Positions 1-9,060 of a stretch of DNA of 64,000 bases are shown here, piece after piece. How positions within the stretch are numbered: the first letter of the stretch is position 1; each line of letters opens with the position of its first letter. The translations under genes and the position numbers were made by a program. The notes under the pieces were generated by a model. The model saw only the letters and a list, made by a program, of their open reading frames with translations. It was not told where the DNA came from and did no database searches. Source of the DNA: Bedellia somnulentella (Eukaryota > Arthropoda > Insecta > Lepidoptera > Bedelliidae); contig OY755173.1 in NCBI GenBank assembly GCA_963576735.1, positions 12,246,873-12,310,872 on the forward strand, in the 5' to 3' direction.

Positions 1-477
1 GCTTGTGATTCAGGAATTGATACCAATAAACTTTATTCTCATGACCTAGTAGCCCAATCATCTGTATTTCTTAAAAATTCTTGGTCTGAAAATTGGAAAC
101 ATTCTATTCAGTTTAAAGGAAAATTTTACGCGGGTATTCAACCGGAAATTCCCTCTAAGCCTTGGTTTTTTAAATATAAACAATGCTCAAAGACATCTAC
201 CTCTACCATATGTAGAATGAGAATAGGACATTGTTGTTCTCCAGTTTTTCTCGCTAAAATTAAAATTAAAGATAATTCGTTATGTGAATGTGGACTTGAG
301 GAAGGAACTTTGGATCATTTATTTTTTAACTGTTCAAAATTAACGACATCATTTTATGATATTCTCCCTTCTTTTATTCCTAAACCTACTAACATGAGAA
401 ATGTGTTATCACTTGTTCATACTGACTTTGTGAAAACTTTAAGTTATTTCATATCTTCTAATGGAATTAAATTATAA
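1..477 (+). pseudogene. C-terminal end of a LINE ORF2 (I-type), cut by the window edge
   Basis: The frame is open from base 1 to a TAA at 475-477 (about 158 codons), so this is the end of a longer protein lying to the left. Visible features are KPWFFKYKQ, then RMRIGHC, then a cysteine/histidine cluster CECGLEEGTLDHLFFNC. In I, R1 and jockey-group non-LTR retrotransposons this kind of R-(M/L)-R-x-GH plus CxC-H-C block lies at or after the RNase H region at the end of ORF2. The (TAA)n tail just downstream favours the I group. There is no upstream sequence to test for the reverse transcriptase. The protein would act in retrotransposition of its own RNA. No internal stop is seen in this piece, so it could be fairly young. 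Confidence 0.6.
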
Positions 478-727
478 TATCATAGATCAAATTCGTAAAA
501 TCTTATTTTTTATTTTTATTTCTATATATCATCTTAAAATATACATATATTTGTATCTATTAATCTCTTTCTAAATCTAAGATATTTAAAAAACAGTAAT
601 AATTAAATTTCGTTTTTATCGGACTTGTTTCAAAAAATAAGCTGTTTCTATTTCACTCTGACGCTGGCAGAATGTATAAACTGTATACGAGGGCCAATAA
701 ACAAGATAATAATAATAATAATAAATA
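478..727 (+). mobile_element. LINE 3' untranslated region with (TAA)n tail
   Basis: AT-rich sequence between the LINE stop codon and a run of ATA/TAA triplets at about 704-727, preceded by GGGCCAATAAACAAG. A triplet tail of this sort is usual for I-type LINEs and marks the 3' end of the element that starts left of the window. Confidence 0.6.
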
Positions 728-1436
728 ACTTATACCGAATAATAATTAATTTAACGGACTGGTTAATATCAAACATTATTTGTTTGCGGAACTATTCGTA
801 CGATACGAACTTAACGATGAATATGCTATCAGTGATTTTGGTAACAATTATTCGTGACGATGAAGCTTAATTAAAGTTTTCAAACTGGAACATTCATATG
901 GTGCCTCTATTTTATAAGAATTCCTTGCGGAAGATATCAACCAACTGAAAATTACCCAAGACTATACATTTATATTTCAAATCATGTAGGAGAAGCTAAC
1001 AAATAATAAAGCGTATATTTATCATACCAAAACTTGTATTAAAAGTTCTTTGCTCGTCTTAGTGATTCTACTTTAGTTACAAATATATAATAAATAATAT
1101 GTTCTTGATACTTGTTTCTTTATTAATTTACTAGTGGACCATTTCGGATTTGCACGAGTATTGTTATACTTTGAATATACGCCTGTGTTTCTTAGGGCCA
1201 ATATTTACTGGCATCATAACTGTGATAATTTAATTAGGAATAACTTTTTTAGAGGGCTAACGGCAACGTTTATAACTATAAAACGAAAAGCTTAACTGTT
1301 TTCGCTTAGACTTTATATAGTCGTTACCTAGCATAATTTACAATGCATACGTTTAGTACATAGGCAACCTATAATGTTTTCGATTTTCGTAATGTGGCCG
1401 CACATGATCCTGACTTTTATTTTACCTTAAGCCTAT
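728..1436. other. AT-rich sequence, nothing recognised
   Basis: No repeat family found elsewhere in the window and no ORF of interest; short A/T runs only. Confidence 0.5.
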
Positions 1437-1475
1437 TAATATATACATATATATACAAAGTATATATACACTGTA

Positions 1476-1509
<34 letters not shown>

Positions 1510-1541
1510 TAGTGTATATATACTGTGTAGTGTATATTTGC
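1437..1541. repeat. TA-rich microsatellite with GTGTAGTGTATA units
   Basis: Long (TA)n runs, then two to three units of the form CTGTGTAGTGTATAT that lead directly into the head of the next SINE, whose own first bases are CTGTGTAGTGT. The SINE head therefore appears partly tandemly repeated at its 5' end. Confidence 0.75.
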
Positions 1542-1798
1542 TGTGTAGTGTCGGCTTAGAATAGCACTTCCCCATTTCTTCCGATGGGTGTACGTAAGAG
1601 GCGACTAACTGTATTGGGGCTTTTAAGAGATTTTTGGGCGATGTATTCGGAAACCCATCACCAACAACCTTTATCTCACCATCTTTTCCCCACTCAACTT
1701 TCCAAAAGTGGCTTAGGAATTTCCAATTCCTTAGCTCTGGCTACCCCTTCTAGGGATTTGTAGCCGTGAGTATATGTATGTATGTATGTATATATATC
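1542..1798 (+). mobile_element. Sa SINE, full length
   Basis: Reference copy of the commonest family here. Parts in order: head CTGTGTAGTGTCGGCTTAGA; CCCCATTTCTTCC; the TACGTAAGAGGCGACTAAC block; TTTTTGGGCGATG; a CCCATCACC block; CCATCTTTTCCCCACTCAA; CTCTGGCTACCCCTTCTAGG; and GTGAGTATATGTATGTATG at the 3' end. Many copies carry GGTTGGAGACC before CCCATCACC, which resembles a pol III B box (GGTTCGANNCC); this copy has TATTCGGAAACC there. No protein is encoded. Being non-coding, repeated, about 250 bp and tailed, it fits a SINE. The 3' end matches the Ra LINE. Confidence 0.85.
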
Positions 1799-1837
1799 CG
1801 ACTGTACACTAATCAGCCAATCATCTCAAAATCTCTT

Positions 1838-1980
1838 GTCTATAATATCAAATTTCCAAAAGGAGAGATATTTGTTTGTATGTATAGGTTCCTAATTCCC
1901 CAATAGCTCAACCGATATAAAAAATATTTTTTTAAATTAAACGTTGGAATTATTCAAAAGTAACGTAGGCTATATATCAT
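1838..1980 (+). mobile_element. Fragment of a Lepidoptera-type non-autonomous element
   Basis: Reads TTTGTATGTATAGGTTCC, then a 'CTCAACCGATATAAAAAAT' segment and 'AAGTAACGTAGGCTATATAT'. A TGTATGTTTGTAA...CCGATTT...GAGTAACATAGGCTATAT layout is a recurrent repeat that I recall from lepidopteran genomes. A second copy here lies at 31187-31374 and carries a recognisable 3' end. Confidence 0.45.
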
Positions 1981-2104
1981 CACACAAAATATCATAGGGG
2001 TGTTGGTGATGAAACTGACATGCATACATATAAGCTGGTTTCCCATAATACAGACCTAGCCTAGTTTGGGAACCTCTGCTAAGGTCTGTACTACTGTAAA
2101 TGCC

Positions 2105-2316
2105 TTAAAGGCTTTGGAATGAGAAATTCCTGAGTCACTTTTGGAAGTTGAGTGGTGAAAAGATGGTATTAATAAATAATTGTTGGTGCCGGGCTCTCTA
2201 ACCATATCGACCAAAAATCACTAGAAAGCCCACGCGAAATCACTAAGGGTAGCCCATACACACCTATTATTATGACCACCCACCGGTAGAAATGGGGTAG
2301 TGTTATTCTGCTGTTT
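2105..2316 (-). mobile_element. Sa SINE, 3' truncated and diverged
   Basis: Antisense Sa: TTTGGAATGAGAAATTCC, CACTTTTGGAAGTTGAGTGG, a degenerate B-box region, AAAAATCACT and GGTAGAAATGGGGTAGTGTT are all present. The 3' tail is missing and the block between 2232 and 2270 is scrambled compared with other copies. It belongs to the 'TTTGGAATGAG' subfamily, as do the copies at 18461 and 35161. Confidence 0.75.
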
Positions 2317-2323
2317 TACTATA

Positions 2324-2510
2324 AAAACATAAACATAACATAAACGTTCACGCCGTTTATCCCCGAAGGGGTTGGCAGAGGTACCAATACTTCTGAACTC
2401 ACATGGCAAGCGCGGCTTATTCCGTTTATCCACCCTAAAAAATCCTCCCTAAGGCGGATATTCGGAAACGCGTGTCCGTCTATCCACCCTGAACGGGGTG
2501 GATATCTGGA
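2324..2510 (-). mobile_element. SINE-like element with St tail and repeated tail hairpins
   Basis: Begins (antisense) with the St tail CATAAACATAACATAAACG and the module CCGTTTATCCCCGAAGGGG, then keeps only about 35 bases of St body. After that come two more sequences built like the tail hairpin, CCGTTTATCCACCCT at 2422 and CCGTCTATCCACCCTGAACG at 2476, the second with a clean stem (ATCCACCC / GGGTGGAT). The rest of the St body and tRNA head are absent. It may be a distinct SINE body or an internally amplified tail. Confidence 0.55.
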
Positions 2511-2766
2511 ATGCATATAATATGGTTCTTCCGATTTTCTACCCTGCCTACGTACAGTCATTTACAGAAAAAAGACCCTAAGTTTGTAAGATATTTTTAT
2601 TCAAACTGTAAGTAAGAAAGTAGGTATGTCTATCTTAAGTATTTTAATGTTCCTTGGACCCATTTTGTATTGTGTATGTTTCTGTAAATTACTGTACTTG
2701 GGGTAATCAAAGTAAAAAAAAAACTAATTTAAATGTTGTTCAAACGCAAAGTATTCGTCCTCGGAG

Positions 2767-2859
2767 AAGGACCGTGGGCATTTAGTCCAGAAAATGTTTT
2801 TTATTGCTTGGACAGTAACAACTTTATTTGTTAAGTACTCACATAAGGACCGTGGGCAT
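2767..2859. repeat. 15-bp direct repeat around 63 bp
   Basis: AAGGACCGTGGGCAT occurs exactly at 2767-2781 and 2845-2859. The spacer is AT-rich and has no coding content. It could be a target site duplication around a very short insertion, or a simple local duplication. Confidence 0.7.
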
Positions 2860-3001
2860 CAGGAGGTTAAAGCGCATTCAAAATTACCAAACTACACTGT
2901 TTAGGGAGTGCTATAAATTTAATAAATTGAAAACATTGCGCTGAATTTCACAATGCTTGAGCAGTGACTTAAGAAAGAATCCTCAGATATTTAAAAAAAC
3001 A

Positions 3002-3036
3002 ACGCTACCCGTGCGAAGCTGGGACGATCCACTAGT
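3002..3036 (+). mobile_element. Helitron-like 3' terminus (candidate)
   Basis: CTACCCGTGCGAAGCTGGG, then ACTAGT. A short stem (CCC/GGG) followed by CTAG before a T is the form of lepidopteran Helitron-like 3' ends. A related sequence ends the element at 31374. Only the end is seen and no Rep/helicase gene is present. Confidence 0.4.
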
Positions 3037-3059
3037 GGTAAATAAAATATACAATCTTT

Positions 3060-3350
3060 AAGAATTATTTGATGCCTGCCTAAATTTTAACTTTAATTTC
3101 ATAATAATTTAATCTGATAATGTTTAATAATGTACGATGTTTATTTTGTATTAATTTTGAATTCCTTTTTTTTGTATAAAATTTTACAATATAATTCTAA
3201 TTTTATGCATGTTCATTTATAGAATACTTAAGTAATTTTAAGCCTCTTAGGTTGCTGCGCCCTTACAGGGTGTCACATTTGTATCTAATCAACTCATTAC
3301 CACCTAATCCCACAATGTGACTTGCAATAAATATATTTGAATTTGAATTT
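3060..3350 (+). mobile_element. LINE 3' end with ATTTGA tail
   Basis: T-rich sequence resembling a 3' untranslated region, then CCTTACAGGGTGTCACATT, CCACAATGTGACTTGCAATA and a short AATTTGAATTTG tail at 3337-3350. The inverted pair GTGTCACATT / AATGTGAC gives a terminal stem. Layout and tail are typical of a 5'-truncated LINE; the coding part is gone, so the clade cannot be named. Confidence 0.5.
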
Positions 3351-3524
3351 CTTTCTTTCTAAGACAATTATTTTTATGATGTATCTTTGCTTATTGATAA
3401 ACGCTTTTATTTCCAGCATTCAATATAAAAAAATATGAAAATTATTATTTATTTTGTTAAGTTTTATCTAAGTAGGCTAACACCGTCCGAAAAGTTGTGC
3501 GCGCATCTATAGTCATGCGGTGCG

Positions 3525-3655
3525 GGTTACGGGAAGTGGGAAATAAGAATTCACTTCGTATACATTGATGCGTGGGTTCTAATCCTAATGCGGGGATGTA
3601 CCAATGTGTCATTTCTTAAGTCATAACTGTCTGACATATATATAAAAATACAAGG
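3525..3655 (+). mobile_element. tRNA-headed SINE of a different family
   Basis: GTGCGGGTTACGGGAAGTGG looks like a D-arm/A-box region, and GGGTTCTAATCC at about 3574-3585 is a near-perfect B box, followed by TGCGGGGATGTACCAATGTG. This is the only copy of this body in the window. The tRNA part is too diverged to be a working tRNA gene. Confidence 0.5.
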
Positions 3656-3661
3656 CAAATA

Positions 3662-4205
3662 AGACGTGATAGCTTAATGGGTAGAATACCGGTTAACGTG
3701 CAAGCGACTAGTGTTCAAATCCCGGATCGGGCCTACACCAATTTGTCTTTTCTAAAGACATATGTTCACGCCGAATATCCCCGAAGGGGTTGGCAGAATC
3801 ACCGTTAACAACCATGATAAATTCACCACACATATGTCTTTAGAAAAGACAAATTGGTGTAGGCCTGACCCAGGATTTGAACACTAGTCGTTTGCACGAT
3901 AACCGAGTGTTCTACCCACTGGGCTATCACGGTTGGTTGCAAAGACATATGTGTGGTTAATTTACCACGGTTGTTGACGGTGAGGGAAAAAATCGTGAGG
4001 AACCCATATGGCTGAGTTGTACTTAGTCGTGTGACAGTGTATTCGTACAAAACGGCGATAGGTCTGCCCCCTATCACGTGAGTACACTGTCCATGCAAAA
4101 CGTGGGTACTCTGACCACCAGGTGACAAAGTCACGTGATGTTCAGAAGTATTAGTACCTCTGTCAAACCCCTTTGGGGGTATTCGGCGTGAACGTTTATG
4201 TAATA
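3662..4205 (+). mobile_element. St SINE, interrupted by an inverted St copy
   Basis: The head (TGATAGCTTAATGGGTAGAA, B box GTGTTCAAATCCC) runs to 3764, and the body resumes at 3941 with AAAGACATATGTGTGG and continues through GGTGAGGGAAAA, GTGACAGTGTATTCGTAC, CCCCTATCACGTGAGTAC and the tail GGCGTGAACGTTTATGTAAT. The 11 bases AAAGACATATG occur on both sides of the inserted copy (3754-3764 and 3941-3951), as expected for a target site duplication. Confidence 0.85.
3765..3940 (-). mobile_element. St SINE inserted into another St, internally deleted
   Basis: Antisense St of 176 bp. It has the 3' module (TTCACGCCGAATATCCCCG), then jumps straight to the ATCACCGTTAACAACC part, losing roughly 190 bp of the middle, and ends at the complete tRNA-like head (GGCTATCACGGTTG). 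Flanked by the 11-bp AAAGACATATG repeat. Confidence 0.85.
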
Positions 4206-4640
4206 TTATATGTTACAAGGCTGTTAACAGCAATAAAAAAGTGCCCATAAATTCACTAACCCAGCAAAATGAATGATCCAAGCGATATCTGATGTTTAGA
4301 ATTATTTTTTCGGTGCCACTTTTTTAGGGGATCTATGTGTGAATATGAAATGTAAAAGACAGTACACGACAAGGTAAGCCTCTGATTTACAGGATTAAAA
4401 AAATGATTTTCTTTAGTTACCCACTTATTAACTCTGAGTGTCACAAGTAACAAATCCTTGAGTATAAAATAATGAGTTTGCAGAGAAGTACAGAGTTATC
4501 GCTAAAAGCGATCTCTTCTAGACAACATTTGGGAGGTAAGATAAGCAACACAGTCATGCGGGTAGACATACCAGACAAGGGCAAAAATAAATAAATATAA
4601 TTAGCTGACATTAAAACGAACTTGTTTACTTACAATAATA
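4206..4640. other. AT-rich sequence, nothing recognised
   Basis: Short open frames only (longest about 65 codons, minus strand) with no similarity I can name. Confidence 0.5.
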
Positions 4641-4898
4641 GTTATTACATACATACATACATATACTCACGGCTGTAAATCCCTAGAAGGGGTAGCCAGA
4701 GCTAAGGAATTAGAAACTCCTCAGCCACTTTTGGAGGGTTGAGGGGTAAAGATGGTAAAATAAAGGTTATTGGTGATGGGTCTCCAACCGCATCGCCCAA
4801 AAATCTCTTAAAAGCCCCAATACCGTTAGTCGCCTCTTACGTACACCCACCAGCAGAAATGGGGTAGTGCTATTCTAAGCCGATACTACATAGCAACT
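4641..4898 (-). mobile_element. Sa SINE, full length
   Basis: Antisense. Tail (ACAT)n at 4647-4662, hairpin module AAATCCCTAGAAGGGGTAGC, B-box-like GGGTCTCCAACC, GTTAGTCGCCTCTTACGTAC, and head CTAAGCCGATACTACATAGC. Belongs to the 'CTAAGGAATT' subfamily and is close to consensus. Confidence 0.9.
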
Positions 4899-5272
4899 AG
4901 TTATTAATGAAATGAATATTATATAATTTGTTTTATTAAGACATTTCAATACTGTACTACATAAATTAGCCTGTATGATGTAAAATTATTTCCCTTATAA
5001 TGGTTAATTTTTATTTACTGGCAATACTAATATCGATGACAGCGACGCCCTTACCGGCCAAGAAATGATTGTGGATCTGTAAGTCTAATATTTCAGAAAA
5101 AAAAGGTCTTGAAACAAAACACAAAAAACTCTTAAACGTGCCACATTTTATCTAACAAATATTGATATCATCATTAATTAAAGATAAATAATTCAATAAA
5201 AATAATAATTTCAAGATTTTCTCTATCAAAATAAAAAAAAATTACAAGAAAATTATACAAACCTACTTGCGT
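4899..5272. other. AT-rich sequence, nothing recognised
   Basis: Poly-A stretches near 5098 and 5233; no family repeat. Confidence 0.5.
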
Positions 5273-5418
5273 AAACTCACGAGATTAGTTCCTATCGGAG
5301 TAGTCAGAAACTATTAATTTTGTTGGATTTGTACGACCGTGGCTAACTTATCTAGCTTCTTCTAGTTTAATGAATCTTTTATACATGCTTTTTTATTCTT
5401 TACACTTCGGACGTCTGA
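5273..5418 (-). mobile_element. Ra LINE 3' fragment, old
   Basis: Antisense match to the Ra 3' end: ACTCACGAGATTAGTTCCTA, GTAGTCAGAAACTA and TTTTATACATGCTTTTTTATT can be aligned to the 13695 copy, with many substitutions and several small gaps. No open frame remains. Confidence 0.6.
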
Positions 5419-5721
5419 CAGGTTGTGTGAAAAATTTAAATGTATTTATTTTGTTTATTTGACCAATTTGTCACTGGCACAATTATAACAATTCACTACT
5501 AACTTATCTGTAGAATATAAAACAGAGCAAAAGAGAGGTGTCATTTTCAAAACGCAGGGTACCTATAGAGACTTTGAGGAAAAGAAAAAACAATTTTTTT
5601 ACTAACATTGAAAACAGCCTTTAAATTCGCGCTTGTACATCAATAAATAATTTGGGATAGGTTTGTTTCAATGAAAACTAGTATTTTTCCATATACTAAT
5701 ACTAAGGCAATAATATTTTTA

Positions 5722-5875
5722 AGACGGTTTGGGCACGATAAGGATGAATAGGTAAATTGGATGTGTAAAAACCCAATGTGGAAGGCACTGGAAAGTGGTG
5801 TTAGTAGAGGACGACTACGGAGGACACAATCGGACCAAATAGAGAGTTTTCTCAAAAATGCAGGCGGCTTCTGTA
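5722..5875 (+). mobile_element. Ra LINE internal fragment, sense
   Basis: GACGGTTTGGGCACGAT aligns with the GMLRWFGHIERM coding part. GGTGTTAGTAGAGGACGAC and ACCAAATAGAGAGTTTTCTC follow in the same order as in the 53880 copy and encode the V-S-R-G-R and DQIESxLK motifs. It stops before the tail. Confidence 0.7.
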
Positions 5876-5931
5876 ATAATGTCATGCCTAGAAGACATTC
5901 CATTATAATAAATGATAGTTACGGAGTAGGT

Positions 5932-6002
5932 ACATACATGCATAAATACATATACTCACGCCATTAGTTCCCATTGGGGTAGGCAGAGACTATCGATGGC
6001 CA
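5932..6002 (-). mobile_element. Ra LINE 3' terminal fragment
   Basis: TACATACATGC tail, then TATACTCACGCCATTAGTTC, CCATTGGGGTAGGCAGAGAC and TATCGATGGCC. This very short, 5'-truncated copy keeps the whole 3' module. Confidence 0.8.
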
Positions 6003-6099
6003 TGGAGTAGGTACCCGCATAAATTTAACCATTTACGTACCCATACAATTTTAAATTTTTATAACGTTGAAATCAAAGCTCTTTTTTTTGAGACTTCAC

Positions 6100-6260
6100 T
6101 TCATCGGTTTGAGTTTAAATTCTCGTTGGGCCTTGACCAATGACTTTTTTATTTATTGAGGAGGTTAACCGTGAGGGAAAATATCGTGAGGAAACTATTA
6201 TAGCTGAGTTATACTTAGTCCTGTCATGTGACAATGTATTTGTAGGTACATTGTTACAGG
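6100..6260 (+). mobile_element. St SINE, degenerate
   Basis: GGTTTGAGTTTAAATTC sits where the B box should be, GGGCCTTGACCAATGAC follows, then GTGAGGGAAAATATCGTGAG and CTTAGTCCTGTCATGTGACA. The 3' half is missing. Confidence 0.6.
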
Positions 6261-6276
6261 TTTTTAATTTTGCTAT

Positions 6277-6572
6277 ACATATACTCACGGCCATAAATCC
6301 CTAAAAAGGGGTAGCCACAGCTTTAGAGCTAAAAACTTCTCAGCCACATTTGGAAGTTAAAAGTCAAAAAAGTCAAAAAGTTTATTTTTCAAAATTAAGT
6401 TAAAAACTAACATTTTTTGAACGTCAAATTTTTAAATTCATCATTAGTCCGTAGTTGATATGGGAGATGATGGTAGAAATAAAGTATCGTTGGTGATGGG
6501 TCTTCAACCGCATCGCCTAAAATCACTTTAAAAAGCCCCATACCCTTAGTCGCCTCTTACGACATCCATGTA
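6277..6572 (-). mobile_element. Sa SINE with about 100 bp inserted
   Basis: Antisense Sa from tail CATATACTCACGGCC to GTCGCCTCTTACGACATCC. The family sequence is interrupted between GGAAGTTAAAA (6360) and GATGATGGTAGAAAT (6465) by AT-rich sequence that starts with a short AAAAGTC tandem. The head is lost. Confidence 0.75.
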
Positions 6573-6927
6573 AAGAATTAACCTATAATAAAATATTTCG
6601 GTCGAATCTTCTAGCAGAAAGTACTCATAAACTGTACATAAAATTTAAATGATATTTCTTTAGTCTTAGGCGATGGTACAGAAATAGGTACAGTTATTGC
6701 GGTAGATTTTTAAGATCACTGAAATGACAACACTTATTTGACTTATTAAAGAATGAATAAATGACTGATTTGGAATGTCAAAATTGACAAAACCATGCTC
6801 CGGCAGCTAAGACAATAGATAGAACCGATTACGTTGTAACGACTAAAAATAGAGATACAGTATTGTACTTATTTGACCTACAGACTGTATCAAAACGGTG
6901 ACGTTTCTTAAAATTGTAGAATTGGGC

Positions 6928-7052
6928 CCCTGGTGATGGGTTCCTTCTTATCGCAAATTGATCACTCAGAAGCCCCGTAACCTTAATTGACATCAGGGAC
7001 ATTCACGATAAATAACGGGGTCTCGCTATTCTGAGTCGACTCACACTACACC
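6928..7052 (-). mobile_element. Sa SINE 5' half, old
   Basis: CCCTGGTGATGGGTTCC, AGAAGCCCCGTAACCTTAAT and GCTATTCTGAGTCGACTCAC follow the order of an antisense Sa head, at low identity. Confidence 0.6.
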
Positions 7053-7202
7053 TAATTCAAATATACCTCATTTGAAATAGTGCAGTTTTTTATTCGTCTT
7101 CAAGAGTTTGGGACAGCAGTAATATGTCTTTTCCAGGAATTTCAAATATGTGGGATTCAACGGCATTACAAAATAATTATTTTATTTGTGGGATTCAATG
7201 GC

Positions 7203-7654
7203 AAAGGAGGATGGGCATTTTGATCCCCATGCTCAATCAAGTTGAATCATATATCATTCTTAAAGCCCTGTTAGTGAAGAAAAAAAGACTATGGGAGCAA
7301 TCTTGTTAGAGCTGCCGATTTTGATGTACAGTTTTTTGAAAATCTTGATTTCCTTAATTATGTGTTCATGTTTCTGGCGTAACTTAGTAATTATGTTATA
7401 CTTAAAATATCTCACTTAACTATTTGCAATAAATTGTCATAATTAAATCGAAAATGTATCAAAAACATGAAACAAACATAATGAACAGTCTTGTCAAAAA
7501 AAACACTTTTAAAGTAATCTTTCTCAAAAACGGCAGCAATTTAGGACAAGCGCTTTAGTTATTTTTATTGTACAAAATAACCTTTCCAACGACGTATCAC
7601 TCATCCTGATTGGTGCTGGGACCAGGTGCCATACATTTGTGCCCATCCTCCTTT
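7203..7654. mobile_element. DNA element with long inverted terminal repeats (about 450 bp)
   Basis: AAAGGAGGATGGGCA at 7203-7217 returns exactly inverted as TGCCCATCCTCCTTT at 7640-7654. The inverted similarity continues inward for roughly 110 bases on each side: CAATCAAGTTGAATCAT against CCAATCAGGATGAGTGAT, and GAGCTGCCG (7310) against CGGCAGCAATTTAGG (7531) inverted. No transposase ORF is present. Layout is that of a non-autonomous DNA transposon; flanking duplications are not clear. Confidence 0.6.
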
Positions 7655-7749
7655 ATTTACTAAACGGGCAAGGGCGTCAAGTGAAAGCATTTCTATTATG
7701 CAATATTTTCTGTAGTGACGAAACGGCATGATTGCATTTTAATATTTTC

Positions 7750-7860
7750 TTACATACATACATTTACTCACGGCCATAAACCCCGAAAAGGGGTAGCCAG
7801 AGCTTCAGAGCTACAAACTCCTCAGCCACATTTGGAAGTTGAATAGGGGACAAGATGTAG
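7750..7860 (-). mobile_element. Sa SINE 3' fragment
   Basis: TACATACATACATTTACTCA, AAACCCCGAAAAGGGGTAGC (a longer, more perfect hairpin than usual), CTCCTCAGCCACATTTGGAA, then abrupt loss of similarity. Truncated at the 5' end. Confidence 0.8.
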
Positions 7861-8884
7861 GTATAAGTAATATTTTATTATGAGTTAGTTTTACATTGCT
7901 ACTAGACATAATATGCTATATTGACACGCTCCTCTAACTTTCACAAAAATAATCGAAAAAGTAATTGTTTATGGATGTAAAGGTATTTCTATATAATATT
8001 GATCATTGAAATATTATCTTATTGTCTTCATAGTTATTCTAAACTGTTTTTTCTTCATACGTAGTTGACGTCAACGTTGTCGCCCACTCTATATTAATAT
8101 CTTTTATGCCATTCTAAAATCCGCTTGCCTGATTAGGAAAGGTGAATGTTGCAAACAAAGATCTTCTATATCAAACCAATCTATATCTCTCATGAGAAAC
8201 ATTAAAAAACGAACCTTATGTTAAAATAAATAGGTTTTAAATTATAATGCTAAGAATATTCTTGTGCTGTCTTTTGGTGTTAAAATATGTATTGCGCTTA
8301 GTGGCACTGTACGTATAAGGCGTGTGTGGGTGCAAGGTTGACCTTATAGGCTCTGTCTACCTACATATTTTTAGTGAGATTTATATAATTTCCCGACATC
8401 CCACACTACACTGGCATCGTCACACAACCTCAGAGTTTGCAACATATTTTTCCAATTTTTGAAATACTTTAGCTTGTATTATTTTTCCAATCCCACCTAA
8501 TTCAATAAAAATTGATAGTTGATACGGTTAAAAAAAGTATATAACATTTTGCTCTCGATTCAAATTCACTTGTTTAAACATTTTTCGTAAGCAAATTAGT
8601 AGTAAGTGTAATATTGACAAAGAGAAACGTATCGTTCCAGTTTCGTACTGTTGACAGTATCTGGAACACATTCATATATTTGATAAAGAATTACACATTT
8701 AATTTAGAAACTGGATCATATACACTCCGTGTAAAGCAAAATTTTATATGCCTGAATTGTATAGGGAATCTTCGTTAGATAACAATAATGTTGGCGCCCA
8801 TTTTGTATTAGTATTGCTATTATTTCGATATCAGTACATTGTATTCATATTGCTAGCAAAGGCATAAGTATCCTTTGTTAGATG
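7861..8884. other. AT-rich unique sequence
   Basis: No family repeat recognised. There is a run of TTTTTCC-like tracts near 8440-8500 but no gene. Confidence 0.45.
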
Positions 8885-9060
8885 GTGATCGCAGGGAGGT
8901 GTTAGCGGGTGGGATATTATGAAGTGGGCTCGCGGGGGCGGCGGGGCGCGGGGCGGCACGAGCGGCATCGGCTATTGAACCCAGCTATCCTCGGGATGCT
9001 TGTGCAAACTAGTTGGAAGCCTTGATCCCCGCACTGTGCGCCGACTTCACCTCACTACTA
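8885..9060. promoter_or_regulatory. GC-rich island with G-quadruplex motif
   Basis: An abrupt GC- and CpG-rich block in AT-rich surroundings. On the + strand GGG (8926-8928), GGGGG (8934-8938), GGGG (8943-8946) and GGGG (8950-8953) are separated by loops of 5, 4 and 3 bases, a textbook G-quadruplex pattern. It is followed by GAGCGGCATCGGC and CCGCACTGTGCGCCGAC. No ORF or initiator is convincing. Regulatory function is an inference from composition. Confidence 0.4.

Noticed and set aside
1437..1541. CRISPR-like repeats
   Set aside because: Simple TA and GTGTAGTGTATA tandem repeats; no spacer structure, and the DNA is eukaryotic.
2221..2561. Overlapping 70- and 80-codon minus-strand frames
   Set aside because: They run through the Sa copy and the St-tailed chimeric element; the coding look comes from the GC-rich hairpin repeats.
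3823..4134. 103-codon minus-strand frame
   Set aside because: Lies entirely within the nested St SINEs and reads across their junction; non-coding repeat.
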